64,000 nt of DNA from Verrucomicrobiaceae bacterium (GTDB lineage: Bacteria; Verrucomicrobiota; Verrucomicrobiia; Verrucomicrobiales; Verrucomicrobiaceae). Of this stretch, positions 36,680 through 45,147 are shown piece by piece. The stretch covers positions 1 to 64,000 of the forward strand of contig JAIXYN010000008.1 in assembly GCA_027490195.1 (NCBI GenBank). Direction: 5' to 3'. The translations under genes were made by a program, and so were the position numbers. The notes beneath the pieces were generated by a model. The model was not told where the DNA came from, did no database searches, and worked only from the letters and a program-made list of their open reading frames with translations. How positions within the stretch are numbered: the stretch's first letter is position 1; every line of letters starts with the position of its first letter.

Positions 36680-38221
36680 ATGAGACTCCCGACCTTTCTC
36701 GCCACCGCCCTACTTACCGTTTTTTCTCAGCTGCACGCCGCCCAGCGGCCGAATGTGCTGTTCATGATGGCGGACGATTTGAACAACAGTCTCGGCTGCT
36801 ACGGGCATCCGCTGGTGAAAACGCCGAATCTGGACAAGCTGGCAGCACGGGGGGTGAGGTTTCAGAATGCGAACTGCCAGTTTCCGCTCTGCGGCCCGAG
36901 CCGGAACTCGATACTGACGGGTTTGTATCCGAACAGCACGGGCATTTTGACCAACTCCCAGCTTTTTCGACAGACGATCCCGAACACGGTGAGTCTGCCG
37001 CAGGCTTTTCGGCGGGAGGGATACTTCGCAGCGCGAATCGGGAAACTTTATCACTATGGAGTGCCGAACTCGATCGGCACGAACGGGCATGACGACCCTT
37101 CTTCCTGGGAGCTTGAACTCAATCCTGCGGGCTGCGACCGCCTGCTGGAGCATCCTGATATTTTCTCGCTCCTGCCGGGAAACTTTGGCGGCACGCTGAG
37201 CTGGTATGCCTCGCCGCGGCCTGATGAGAAGCACACGGATGGGCTCCAAGCGAAGGATGCGGAGTGGGTGCTGGAGCGCTGCGCGAAGGAGAAGGATCGT
37301 CCGTTCTTCCTGGCACTTGGGTTCTTCCGTCCGCACACGCCTTATGTCTCGCCGGAAAAGTGGTTCAAGGGCTACCCGGAGGCGGAAATGCCTGTGGTGC
37401 AAGGGGTGAAGGAGGATCAGGCGGACCTGCCAGTGCCTGCGCTCGGGAGTTACAAGAAGGAGCAGGACAAGCTGACGGATGACCTGCGCAGGCAGGCACT
37501 GCAGGCATACTTTTCCGCCATCAGCTTCATGGATGCGCAGGCGGGCAAGGTGCTAGATGCGCTGGACCGGCTCGGGCTGGTGGAAAACACGATTGTCGTG
37601 TTCACCAGCGACCATGGCTATCATCTGGGTGAGCATGGACTGTGGCAGAAGCAGAGCCTCTTTGAGGAAAGCGCCCGAGTGCCGCTTTTGATTGCTGGTC
37701 CTGGTGCCAAAAAGGGTGTGGTGGCCAATTCTCCCGTGGGATTGATCGATCTCTACCCAACGCTCGCGGAGCTTTGTGGTGTCAAAGCTCCCGAGAATCT
37801 TCAGGGGCAAAGCCTGGTGCCGATGCTGAAGGACCCGATGGTGAAGGGACGCGGCTGGGTGCTGAGCCAGGTGGTGCGCGGTGGTGGCTTCAAGCGCCAA
37901 GGGGCGAGTGCGGCGAAGGGCGATGATGGTAAACGCATTTTTGGTTATGCGCTGCGCACGGATCGCTATCGCTACACCGAGTGGGATGAAGGCAAGGCTG
38001 GCAAGGAACTCTACGATCATGAGACGGACCCCAAGGAGCTGACCAATCTGGCTGATAAAGCAGAGCAGGCTGAAGTGCAGGCGAAGCTGTCTGAACAGCT
38101 GCATGGCATCGTGAAGACGACGTATCCTGCGAATGGGAAGACGCCGGAGATTCCCCAAGGGAATGTGATGTATGCGCCTGAGCTAGTGGATCCGCTGGGT
38201 GGAAAAGCAGCCAAGAAGTGA
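36680..38221 (+). CDS. Exported sulfatase, iduronate-2-sulfatase-like
   Basis: A sulfate-ester hydrolase of the alkaline-phosphatase superfamily. The start is placed at ATG 36680 (513 aa) because MRLPTFLATALLTVFSQLHA is a clean signal peptide; an upstream ATG at 36596 would add 28 unlikely residues. Metal-binding MMADDLNN (Asp32, Asp33) is followed by the sulfatase signature CGPSR (Cys71 to Arg75), whose Cys is converted to formylglycine. FTSDHGYHLGEHG and the late LIDLYPTLAELCG complete the catalytic site and family layout. The order and the CYGHP/LNNSLG context resemble iduronate-2-sulfatases. It is followed 61 bp later by a second sulfatase in the same direction, suggesting an operon for sulfated polysaccharide breakdown. 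No formylglycine-generating enzyme lies in the window. Confidence 0.9.
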   Translation: MRLPTFLATALLTVFSQLHAAQRPNVLFMMADDLNNSLGCYGHPLVKTPNLDKLAARGVRFQNANCQFPLCGPSRNSILTGLYPNSTGILTNSQLFRQTIPNTVSLPQAFRREGYFAARIGKLYHYGVPNSIGTNGHDDPSSWELELNPAGCDRLLEHPDIFSLLPGNFGGTLSWYASPRPDEKHTDGLQAKDAEWVLERCAKEKDRPFFLALGFFRPHTPYVSPEKWFKGYPEAEMPVVQGVKEDQADLPVPALGSYKKEQDKLTDDLRRQALQAYFSAISFMDAQAGKVLDALDRLGLVENTIVVFTSDHGYHLGEHGLWQKQSLFEESARVPLLIAGPGAKKGVVANSPVGLIDLYPTLAELCGVKAPENLQGQSLVPMLKDPMVKGRGWVLSQVVRGGGFKRQGASAAKGDDGKRIFGYALRTDRYRYTEWDEGKAGKELYDHETDPKELTNLADKAEQAEVQAKLSEQLHGIVKTTYPANGKTPEIPQGNVMYAPELVDPLGGKAAKK

Positions 38222-38282
38222 TGAGGCGGTGCATCTTCTCCAGACCAGAATTTTCTTTTACTCCTCTGCCAACCTATTCTTC

Positions 38283-39758
38283 ATGAAACCGCTGCTGTTC
38301 CTTCTTTCATTTGCTCTCGTGCATTCGTCCTTTGCGGCGACGCCGAACATCGTGCTCATCAACATTGATGATCTGGGCTATGCGGACATTGGTCCGTTTG
38401 GGGCCAAGATTTCCACGCCGAATTTGGACCGGATGGCGAAGGAAGGGATGAAGCTGATGAGTCATTATGCAGCGCCGGTGTGCTCGCCCTCGCGTGCGGC
38501 GATGATGACGGGGTGCTACCCGAAGCGGGTGCTGCCGATTCCGGGGGTGCTGTTTCCGGCGGCGGCGGTGGGGTTGAATCCGAATGCGATCACGGTGGCG
38601 GAGGTGCTGAAGGCGGGTGGGTATGCGACGGCATGCATTGGCAAATGGCATCTGGGTGACCAGCCGGAGTTTCTTCCGACAAGTCAGGGATTTGAACACT
38701 ACTTTGGCATTCCTTATTCGAATGACATGGGGCCTGCAGCGGAGGGGTCGAAGAGCAATCCGGACCAGCCGCTGCCGAAGGGGCCTGCCAAGGGCAAAGG
38801 CAAAGCGGGAGCAGGCAAGGGAGATGTAGAGCCTGAAACGGGGCTGAAAGGGAACGCGCAGCCGCCGCTGCCGCTGGTGGAAGACCACAACGTGGTGGAA
38901 CGCGTGAAAGCGGAGCAACACCACACTTTTACCAAGCGCTACACGGAGCGGGCGGTGAAGTTCATCCGGCAGAATCAGAAGCAGCCGTTCTTTCTTTATC
39001 TGCCGCACAACGCGGTGCACTTCCCGCATTACCCACATCAGGATTTCACAGGCAAATCGGGGATCAGTCTGCAGAAGGACTGGGCGATGGAGGTGGACTG
39101 GTCTGTGGGGCAGGTACTGGACACGCTGCGTGAGTTGAAGCTGGACTCGAAGACGCTGGTCGTTTTCACGAGCGACAACGGTGGTCCGATCAATCAGGGC
39201 GCGGACAACACGCCGCTGCGGGGAAGCAAGGGCAGCACGCTGGAAGGCGGGATCCGGGTCTGCACGCTTGCTTGGTGGCCGGGGAAGATTGCTGCGGGTT
39301 CAAAGACGAACGAGATCACCGCGCACATGGACTGGCTGCCGACGTTTGGAACGCTGGCGCGTTGCAAGAGCCTTGGTGAGCTGAAGCTGGATGGGAAGGA
39401 CATCTCCCCTGTCCTACTCGGCCAGAAGGAGGCAGCAGGGCATGATGTGTTTCACTACTACAGCGGCTTCAACCTGCAGGCGGTGCGGAGCGGGCCGTGG
39501 AAGCTGCACCTGGGTAAAGGTGAGTTGTACAATTTGGATGCGGACATCGGTGAAGCGAAGAATGTCGCGGCGGAGCATGCGGACATCGTGGCGCAGTTGC
39601 AGAAGCAGGCGGAGACGATGAGGGCTGATCTCGGGGATAAGACGAAGGATGCGCCGGGGGTGCGTGAGCTGGGACGCGTGGAACATCCGCAGCCGCTCAT
39701 TGGCGCTGACGGGACTGTGCGCGAAGGTTTTAACAAGATCGCCAAAACACTGCCATGA
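38283..39758 (+). CDS. Exported arylsulfatase-like sulfatase
   Basis: A 491-aa sulfatase starting at ATG 38283, where MKPLLFLLSFALVHSSFAA gives a signal peptide; the longer frame from 38199 overlaps the upstream gene and is rejected. NIVLINIDDLGYADIG supplies metal-binding Asp29/Asp30. CSPSR (Cys67 to Arg71) is the formylglycine site, GKWHLGDQPEF is the sulfatase signature 2 region, and FTSDNGGP the second metal site. A Lys/Gly/Ala-rich linker (PKGPAKGKGKAGAGKGD) around residues 160-180 is an odd insert and probably a surface loop. The stop overlaps the next start by 4 bp (ATGA), so the small jelly-roll gene is translationally coupled. The substrate is unknown, probably a sulfated glycan. Confidence 0.9.
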   Translation: MKPLLFLLSFALVHSSFAATPNIVLINIDDLGYADIGPFGAKISTPNLDRMAKEGMKLMSHYAAPVCSPSRAAMMTGCYPKRVLPIPGVLFPAAAVGLNPNAITVAEVLKAGGYATACIGKWHLGDQPEFLPTSQGFEHYFGIPYSNDMGPAAEGSKSNPDQPLPKGPAKGKGKAGAGKGDVEPETGLKGNAQPPLPLVEDHNVVERVKAEQHHTFTKRYTERAVKFIRQNQKQPFFLYLPHNAVHFPHYPHQDFTGKSGISLQKDWAMEVDWSVGQVLDTLRELKLDSKTLVVFTSDNGGPINQGADNTPLRGSKGSTLEGGIRVCTLAWWPGKIAAGSKTNEITAHMDWLPTFGTLARCKSLGELKLDGKDISPVLLGQKEAAGHDVFHYYSGFNLQAVRSGPWKLHLGKGELYNLDADIGEAKNVAAEHADIVAQLQKQAETMRADLGDKTKDAPGVRELGRVEHPQPLIGADGTVREGFNKIAKTLP

Positions 39759-40339
39759 GAACTGTACTGTTCCTGTTGCTTGCCACCGCCGTTTTTGCTG
39801 CTGACGCACCGCTGCTCAAAGACGATTTTCTTCTGCCGGAATTCGCCGGCCGCCGCGCTTTACGGGGTGACTGGAAATTCGCCGAAGGAAGCGCCACCTG
39901 CACCCAGGACGATGCGTTGTATAAGAAGAACAAGGATCATGGCCCGATCCTGTTTTATGATCTCGCTTACACTGACGCGGTGATCCATTTCGGTGTGAAA
40001 CCTGATGCGGCGAACAAGATGGTCGTCTTCACGGCCAATAGTGCGGAGGGGCATGTGTTTCGGCTGGTTTTCAGCCAGGCTGGCATGGGGGTACGGGCTT
40101 TCCCTCCGGAGGAGAAGGAGCACAAGTCGATCTCGCTGGGGAATGAGACTGCGGTGAAGCTTAGAGCGGACGAGTGGACCAAGGTCAGTGTGGAACTGAG
40201 GGGAACGAAGGCGACGGTCAAGGTGGGGGAGTTCACGAAGACGTATGAGCATGCGTCGATTGCGCGCGCCAAGACCAATCTAAGTGTGGGCTTCAGCTAT
40301 GGCACGGTGAGTGTGACGGAGCTGGTGGTGAACAAGTAG
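39755..40339 (+). CDS. Secreted LamG/DUF1080-like small protein
   Basis: 194 aa with signal peptide MRTVLFLLLATAVFAADA. The mature part has the pattern of concanavalin-like jelly-roll (DUF1080/LamG-type) proteins: LKDDFLLPEFAGRRALRGDW, a DAVIHFGVKPDAANKMVVF strand pair, WTKVSVELRGTKATVKVGEF and a terminal VGFSYGTVSVTELVV. It could bind or cleave glycans. It is coupled by a 4-bp overlap to the upstream sulfatase, which suggests a joint role on the same polymer. I see no catalytic residues with certainty, so the enzymatic role is open. Confidence 0.75.
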   Translation: MRTVLFLLLATAVFAADAPLLKDDFLLPEFAGRRALRGDWKFAEGSATCTQDDALYKKNKDHGPILFYDLAYTDAVIHFGVKPDAANKMVVFTANSAEGHVFRLVFSQAGMGVRAFPPEEKEHKSISLGNETAVKLRADEWTKVSVELRGTKATVKVGEFTKTYEHASIARAKTNLSVGFSYGTVSVTELVVNK

Positions 40340-40395
40340 ATCTGACGGGCTTTGAAGCTTCCAACTCGAGTCGGCTGATTGGATGCTCCGGGGCT

Positions 40396-40579
40396 GGAGC
40401 ACTTTAAATTCTGACGTAGCCTCTCAGAAGGCTCTGTTAAGCACGATGGACCTGATCCGTCGGACAGGGGTGATTGGAAAGCGCTGATCGACAGACAGGA
40501 GTGTCTATCGTACTTCAATCCATCTGCGCAGGCACCTTTTGGGGTGACATTGAGGTTACGTCATTATTTAAAGTGCTCC
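40396..40579. repeat. 184-bp inverted-repeat element with 14-bp perfect arms
   Basis: The arm GGAGCACTTTAAAT at 40396-40409 is matched by ATTTAAAGTGCTCC at 40566-40579. The left arm also starts a small hairpin GCTCC...GGAGC (40385-40400). It is non-coding and encloses the REP-like hairpin at 40483-40516. It fills most of the spacer between the sulfatase cluster and the convergent EVE gene and may be a small mobile or REP-derived element. Confidence 0.55.
40483..40516 (+). repeat. REP-like hairpin, copy 2
   Basis: The same layout as 6384-6417: GCTGA-CGACAG, stem AGAC (40493-40496)/GTCT (40503-40506) around AGGAGT, then ATCGTACTTC. The stem differs from copy 1 at matching positions, preserving pairing. 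Confidence 0.6.
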
Positions 40580-40598
40580 GGCGACGGCGGGCGATGAT

Positions 40599-41063
40599 CT
40601 ACAGACCGCCCAATTTGCAGATGCGGTCCCAGTGTTTGGTTTCGACCTGGGTGATGGAGAGGCGGTTGCCGCGACGGAGGATGAGCATGTCGGCGAGCTT
40701 GGGTTCGGCGCGGAGCATGTCGAGGGTGACGAAGGTTTTGAAGTCGGCCTCCCATTTTACATCGACCATGAGCCAGCGGGGTTCTTCGCGTTTGCTGCCT
40801 TGGTCGAAGTATTCGGAGGAGGGGTCGAACTGGGTGTGATCGGGGTAGGCTTCCTTGACGATCTTCACGACGCCAGCGATGCCGGGGACGTCGCAACTGG
40901 AGTGGTAGAAGAAGCCGAGGTCGCCGATGGACATCTGGTCACGCATCATGTTGCGGACCTGGTAATTGCGCACGCCGTTCCAGGGCTCGGTCTTCTTGGG
41001 GCGCTGCTTCAGGTGGTCGAAGGAGAAGACGTCGGGTTCGGATTTGAGGAGCCAGTGGTGCAT
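40599..41063 (-). CDS. EVE domain-containing protein
   Basis: A 154-aa single-domain protein. MHHWLLKSEPDVFSFDHL at the start, WNGVRNYQVRNMMRDQM, IGDLGFFYHSSC, GIAGVVKIVKEAYPDHTQF and MLILRRGNRLSITQV are all typical of the EVE/PUA-like fold (relatives of human THYN1). EVE domains bind modified bases in DNA or RNA, and some are linked to defence. The bacterial housekeeping member has no proven role. Full length. It lies 57 bp downstream of the D-threonine-aldolase-like gene on the same strand, with no functional link evident. Confidence 0.9.
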   Translation of the reverse strand: MHHWLLKSEPDVFSFDHLKQRPKKTEPWNGVRNYQVRNMMRDQMSIGDLGFFYHSSCDVPGIAGVVKIVKEAYPDHTQFDPSSEYFDQGSKREEPRWLMVDVKWEADFKTFVTLDMLRAEPKLADMLILRRGNRLSITQVETKHWDRICKLGGL

Positions 41064-41120
41064 GGGGAGGGCCTACGGAATACACGGAAGGCACGGAAAG
41101 GGAAAGCCAACTTGTCGGGC

Positions 41121-42233
41121 TTACACCGTGATGATCCGATTGCGGGCGGTGATGGGCCAGCGTTCGGTGGTTTTGAGGCCGTCGATGACGTAGGCTTCGC
41201 CGTGCATGGAAACGGTGGGGCAAACGTGGCGGGGGATGCCGTGGAGGGCCTGGCCGATGGTGAATTCGTGGGCGCGTTCGGTTTCGAGGACGAGGTGCTC
41301 CTCGCTTTGCATGACGACGATGGCGTCGGGCAGTTCTTCGAAGCGGACGCGGGGATGGGGATTCTCCGGGGCGACGGATTTGTGGCCGAGGTCGAGGGTG
41401 ATGCGGTTTTTGCCGGGCTTGCTGATGACACGGGCGAGGACCGCGGCGGCGGGCTGGAAGGGTAGATCGGTAGGGTATTTGTCGCCGTAGCCGAAGTCCC
41501 AAAGGACGGTGGTGCCGGGGCTGAGGGTGCGGTCTGGATAGGTGGCGTGAATGCCGAAGGTGGGTGAGCCGCCGGCGACGAGTTCTTTGACGATGATGCC
41601 TTCCCCCTGGAGGCGGCAGCGGAACTGGAGGACGGGCGCGAAGGCGGCGTCACAGCGCTCGCGACGGACGTCGAGGCTGTCATCATGAATGTGGCCGTCA
41701 TAGCAATGGATGCCGCAGAACTGGAGGCGGGGGGTGTCTTTGATGACGTGTGCGAGTATGGCGGCTTCATCGCCGGGGACGATGCCGGTGCGGCCCATGC
41801 CGCAGTCGATCTCAATGTAAACACCGAGGGTAACATTGTGCTGCTGAGCGGCGGAGGCGAGGAAGGTGATGGTCTCCTCGGCATCGGCGATGCTGGAGAA
41901 CTGGGTGTCTGGGAACTTGAGCGCGAGCTCGGCGAGGCGGTGGGCATTGATGCCGACGCAGGGCATGGCGAGCAGCACGTCTGTGGCACCGACGGCGGCG
42001 CACATCTCGGCCTCGGCGATGGTGGAGGTCTTGAACTTGGTGATACCGAGGCGGAGCTGCATGGCGATGACCTCGGCTGTCTTGTGGGTCTTCACATGTG
42101 GCCGCAGGCGCCCGGGGTTGCCGGCAATCTGGATCATGAGCGCCAGATTGTGCTCGATGCGACTGCGGTAGAACAGGAGCGCGGGAGATGGGATGTCAGC
42201 TTCGTTTTCGACGTGGAACCAGGCGTGATGCAT
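41121..42233 (-). CDS. PLP-dependent D-threonine aldolase/D-serine dehydratase-like enzyme
   Basis: A fold-type III PLP enzyme (alanine-racemase N-domain plus D-Ser dehydratase-like C-domain), about 370 aa from the ATG at 42231-42233; a longer form from 42269 is possible. The PLP lysine lies in LRPHVKTHKT. DCGMGRTGI and GIHCYDGHIHD form the barrel, VAGGSPTF is the phosphate-binding segment, and GIPRHVCPTVSMHGEAYVI provides the C-terminal His/Cys metal site. Such enzymes cleave D-3-hydroxy amino acids to glycine and aldehyde, or dehydrate them, with a divalent metal. Which reaction applies cannot be told from sequence. It has no signal peptide and acts in the cytosol. Confidence 0.88.
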   Translation of the reverse strand: MHHAWFHVENEADIPSPALLFYRSRIEHNLALMIQIAGNPGRLRPHVKTHKTAEVIAMQLRLGITKFKTSTIAEAEMCAAVGATDVLLAMPCVGINAHRLAELALKFPDTQFSSIADAEETITFLASAAQQHNVTLGVYIEIDCGMGRTGIVPGDEAAILAHVIKDTPRLQFCGIHCYDGHIHDDSLDVRRERCDAAFAPVLQFRCRLQGEGIIVKELVAGGSPTFGIHATYPDRTLSPGTTVLWDFGYGDKYPTDLPFQPAAAVLARVISKPGKNRITLDLGHKSVAPENPHPRVRFEELPDAIVVMQSEEHLVLETERAHEFTIGQALHGIPRHVCPTVSMHGEAYVIDGLKTTERWPITARNRIITV

Positions 42234-42269
42234 GGGACACACCGTGGCGAGGACGTGAGGCGCGGTCAA

Positions 42270-42624
42270 ATGCGGGCGTAATGCGAATGGCGCTTAGTTC
42301 AAGGCAGCGGAGAACGTGGCCGGCGCGTGTGGGAATTGCAAACTGGGAACTGAAAACTGAGAATTCTAAATTGGCCTGAGGTGCGGTGACCTATGGGCAT
42401 TGAGCTGTTTAGGATCCCGCGAGCGGCTAGGTGAGGAAAGGCAAGAGCAGGGAAAGCTTCGCGGAGCCATGCTTATCCTGGATGCGCAGGGAGCATGAAA
42501 TGCGGGGTTCGGCATGTGGCGGAGTGCTGCGGAATAAATTCCGCGCTCCGAGGCCGGCGCTTCAATGCGAGAACCCGGACTCTTGAACGAGCCCTCGGTT
42601 CATCTCGCAGAACGAGAAGCTGCT
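42270..42624. other. Spacer with REP-like palindrome
   Basis: About 355 bp without a credible gene between the D-threonine-aldolase-like gene start and the small lipoprotein gene. The only structure noted is the palindrome at 42520-42550. Confidence 0.5.
42520..42550. repeat. REP-like palindrome
   Basis: An inner perfect stem GCGGAAT (42529-42535)/ATTCCGC (42538-42544) with a 2-base loop, and an outer stem CGGAG (42520-42524)/CTCCG (42546-42550). A partial relative (GTGGCGGAGTGCTG) begins near 46257. Confidence 0.5.
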
Positions 42625-42771
42625 TTAAGTGTTCTTCGGGATCCAGTCGCCGTCACGATAGTCGAGAGGCTTCTCCTTATCCGTATCGTGCTCGAGCTTG
42701 ATGGGCTGGAAGCCACTGCAGCCAGGGAGGACAAGCAGAAGGGCGGCAAGAAGAAACAGGTACGGTTTCAT
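42625..42771 (-). CDS. Small predicted lipoprotein (48 aa)
   Basis: A short ORF, ATG at 42769-42771 and TAA at 42625-42627. It encodes MKPYLFLLAALLLVLPGC, an almost ideal lipoprotein signal peptide with lipobox L-P-G-C (Cys18), followed by about 30 polar residues including KLEHDTDKEKPLDYRDGDW. The Lys start, hydrophobic core, lipobox and polar mature part are unlikely by chance. It would be exported and lipidated. No function is recognised. It is transcribed away from the lactonase gene, whose start is 126 bp upstream on the other strand. Confidence 0.7.
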   Translation of the reverse strand: MKPYLFLLAALLLVLPGCSGFQPIKLEHDTDKEKPLDYRDGDWIPKNT

Positions 42772-42896
42772 GAGGCGGAAGATGCGCCGTCCTTTTCAAG
42801 GAGCAAGTCAACAAATTGGCTGGATGAAATCCGATCATGCAGCTGCCGCAGTGAGGGCTTGACCGGACAGCCACACGCCGTCAGCATCGGGGCACT

Positions 42897-44045
42897 ATGA
42901 CCCGAGCCTCCATCGCCTTTGCCTTTGCCGCACTCACCACCACCGCCATCGCCGGGGAAAATTTCCTCGTTTACTTTGGTACGAACACCAGCGCGAAGAA
43001 TGGCAGCAAGGGGGTGTATGTGTCCCGATTTAATACGGCGACCGGAGAACTGACGGAGCCACAACTGGCGGCTGAGGCAGGCAACCCCGGATTCCTGGCG
43101 ATTCATCCTTCGAAGAAATTTCTGTATGCCTGCGGGGATGTGATGAAGGCCGATGGCAAGAAGGCCGGGGGAATCAGCGCGTTTGGGATCGACTCAAAAA
43201 GCGGGAAGCTGACGCTGATCAATCAGGCTGCGACGGCGGGCGCGGGCCCCTGCCATGTGAGCGTGGACAAGACGGGAAAGATGGCGACGATCGCGAACTA
43301 CGGCAGCGGGAGCATTGGTTCTTTTGCGATCAAGGAGGACGGCGCGGTCTCTCCGGAAGTGAGCTTCTTCCAGCATGAGGGCTCAGGCGCTGACCCGAAG
43401 CGGCAAGCGGGACCGCATGCGCATTCGGTGAACTTCAGCCCGGACAACCGCTTTGCCTTCGCGTGCGACTTGGGCCTAGACAAGGTGCTGATCTACAAGG
43501 CCGACCCCGCCACGGGCACGCTGACACCGAATGACCCGCCTTTTGCCAAAACACCCGCAGGCGGCGGGCCGCGCCATCTGGCATTTCATCCCAGTGGCAA
43601 GTTTGTCTTTGTGAACAACGAGATGGCCATGACCGAGACAGTTTTTTCCTATGATGCAGAAAAGGGCGCGCTGACTGAGGTGGAAACCGTTTCCACGCTG
43701 CCGGAAGCGGACCGTGGCCTGAAGGGGCTTAGCACGGCTGAGTCGGTGGCGCATCCGAATGGCCGTGTGGTGTATGTTTCGAATCGCACGCACGACACCA
43801 TTGCCGTGTTTGCCTGCGATCCTGCCACGGGGAAACTGACGCTGCTGCAAAACGTGCCTGTGGAAGGCAAGATCCCCCGGAACATCTGCCTAGACCCGAC
43901 TGGGAAGTGGCTGATCGCCGCGCATCAGGACAGCGCCACGGCGGCGCTTTTCAAGGTGGATCAGGACAGCGGCAAGCTGACCTTCACCGGCACGAAGGTG
44001 AACGTCCCGGGGAGCATCTGTGTGCGGTTCCTCGCGCTTGATTAA
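42897..44045 (+). CDS. Exported lactonase-family beta-propeller (6-phosphogluconolactonase-like)
   Basis: 382 aa, seven-bladed propeller of the PF10282 lactonase family. The N-terminus MTRASIAFAFAALTTTAIAG is a signal peptide, so the protein is probably periplasmic, unlike E. coli Pgl (YbhE). Blades show the repeating GxxYV.....TG.L pattern and family motifs GNPGFLAIHPSKKFLYA, GPCHVSVDKTGK, GPHAHSVNFSPDN, GGPRHLAFHPSGKFVFVNNE and GKIPRNICLDPTGKW. It lies 45 bp upstream of transaldolase in the same direction. That fits pentose-phosphate metabolism, although export argues that the true substrate may be a different sugar lactone. Confidence 0.87.
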   Translation: MTRASIAFAFAALTTTAIAGENFLVYFGTNTSAKNGSKGVYVSRFNTATGELTEPQLAAEAGNPGFLAIHPSKKFLYACGDVMKADGKKAGGISAFGIDSKSGKLTLINQAATAGAGPCHVSVDKTGKMATIANYGSGSIGSFAIKEDGAVSPEVSFFQHEGSGADPKRQAGPHAHSVNFSPDNRFAFACDLGLDKVLIYKADPATGTLTPNDPPFAKTPAGGGPRHLAFHPSGKFVFVNNEMAMTETVFSYDAEKGALTEVETVSTLPEADRGLKGLSTAESVAHPNGRVVYVSNRTHDTIAVFACDPATGKLTLLQNVPVEGKIPRNICLDPTGKWLIAAHQDSATAALFKVDQDSGKLTFTGTKVNVPGSICVRFLALD

Positions 44046-44090
44046 CCGGCCACAGCCTTTACTCTCATATCCCCCCAAAACCCCCAGACT

Positions 44091-45029
44091 ATGACCCAGC
44101 TCGATCAGCTCAAGCAGCACACCGTGGTGGTCGCCGACACCGGCGACTTCGAAGCCATGAAGGCCTACAAGCCTCAGGACGCCACGACCAACCCTTCCCT
44201 CATCCTCCAGGCTTCACAGAAGGCGGAGTACAAGTCGCTGTTCGACAAAGCTGTGACTGATGGCAAATCCGGCGGCGTGGACGCGGTGATGGACAATCTG
44301 GTGGTGGCCTTTGGTCTTGAGATTTTGAAGATCGTCCCGGGTCGTGTTTCGACGGAAGTGGATGCCCGCCTGTCGTTCGACACTCAGGCCAACATCGACA
44401 AGGCGCGCCAACTGATCGGCATGTACGAAAAGGCCGGCATTGGCCGTGAGCGCATCCTGATCAAGATCGCTTCCACGTGGGAAGGCATCAAGGCTGCCGA
44501 AGTGCTGCAGAAGGAAGGCATCAACTGCAACCTGACGCTGCTTTTCAGCCTAGCGCAGGCGGTGGTTTGCGCCGAGGGCGGCATCAAGCTGATTTCCCCG
44601 TTTGTGGGTCGCATCCTCGACTGGCACAAGAAGAGCACGGGCAAGGATTTCGCCGGTGCAGAAGATCCGGGCGTGCAGTCCGTGACGCAGATCTACAACT
44701 ACTACAAGCACTTTGGCTACACGACCGAGGTGATGGGTGCCAGCTTCCGCAACAAGGGTGAGATCACTGAACTCACCGGCTGCGACCTGCTGACCATCAG
44801 CCCCGGCCTGCTGGGTGAACTGGCAGCAAGCGAAGAAGCCATCACGCCGAAGCTGAGCGCTGCGAATGCAAAGTCCCTGAAGATCGAGAAGATCGGCAGC
44901 GACGAGAAGACCTTCCGCTGGTTGTTCAACGAAGACGCCATGGCGACTGAGAAGACCGCCGAGGGCATCCGTAACTTTGCGAAGGACATCGTGAAGCTGG
45001 AAACGATGGTGGCCGCAGCTTTGGGCTGA
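44091..45029 (+). CDS. tal: Transaldolase (TalB type)
   Basis: 312 aa, cytosolic, non-oxidative pentose phosphate pathway: transfers a dihydroxyacetone unit between sedoheptulose-7-phosphate and glyceraldehyde-3-phosphate. [10 protein letters not shown] (residues 30-39) is the transaldolase signature 1. Schiff-base Lys125 lies in [16 protein letters not shown] (signature 2), followed by [14 protein letters not shown] and [11 protein letters not shown]. The length equals the classical TalA/TalB subfamily (about 315 aa). It follows the lactonase gene closely and is separated from hisF by a structured 118-bp spacer. Confidence 0.95.
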   Translation: MTQLDQLKQHTVVVADTGDFEAMKAYKPQDATTNPSLILQASQKAEYKSLFDKAVTDGKSGGVDAVMDNLVVAFGLEILKIVPGRVSTEVDARLSFDTQANIDKARQLIGMYEKAGIGRERILIKIASTWEGIKAAEVLQKEGINCNLTLLFSLAQAVVCAEGGIKLISPFVGRILDWHKKSTGKDFAGAEDPGVQSVTQIYNYYKHFGYTTEVMGASFRNKGEITELTGCDLLTISPGLLGELAASEEAITPKLSAANAKSLKIEKIGSDEKTFRWLFNEDAMATEKTAEGIRNFAKDIVKLETMVAAALG

Positions 45030-45056
45030 GGCTCCACGTTGGAAAAATGGAGTGAA

Positions 45057-45113
45057 GGAGTATTGGAGTTGTGAATGATCCAGGCGCAAAGCCTGAATTC
45101 CGGCCAATACTCC
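45057..45113. repeat. Nested inverted repeat in the tal-hisF spacer
   Basis: The outer arms GGAGTATTGG (45057-45066) and CCAATACTCC (45104-45113) are perfect. Inside is a second hairpin CAGGC-GCAAA-GCCTG (45081-45095). It could form a two-level stem in RNA as a terminator-like or attenuating structure, or be an extragenic repeat unit. No T-tract follows. Confidence 0.5.
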
Positions 45114-45147
45114 CGTCTTCCATCTCTCCACTACTCCAAGAATTTCC

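Noticed and set aside
40632-42281. Plus-strand ORFs of 277 and 198 codons over the EVE and D-threonine-aldolase-like genes
   Set aside because: They are shadows; the minus-strand genes have full family motifs.
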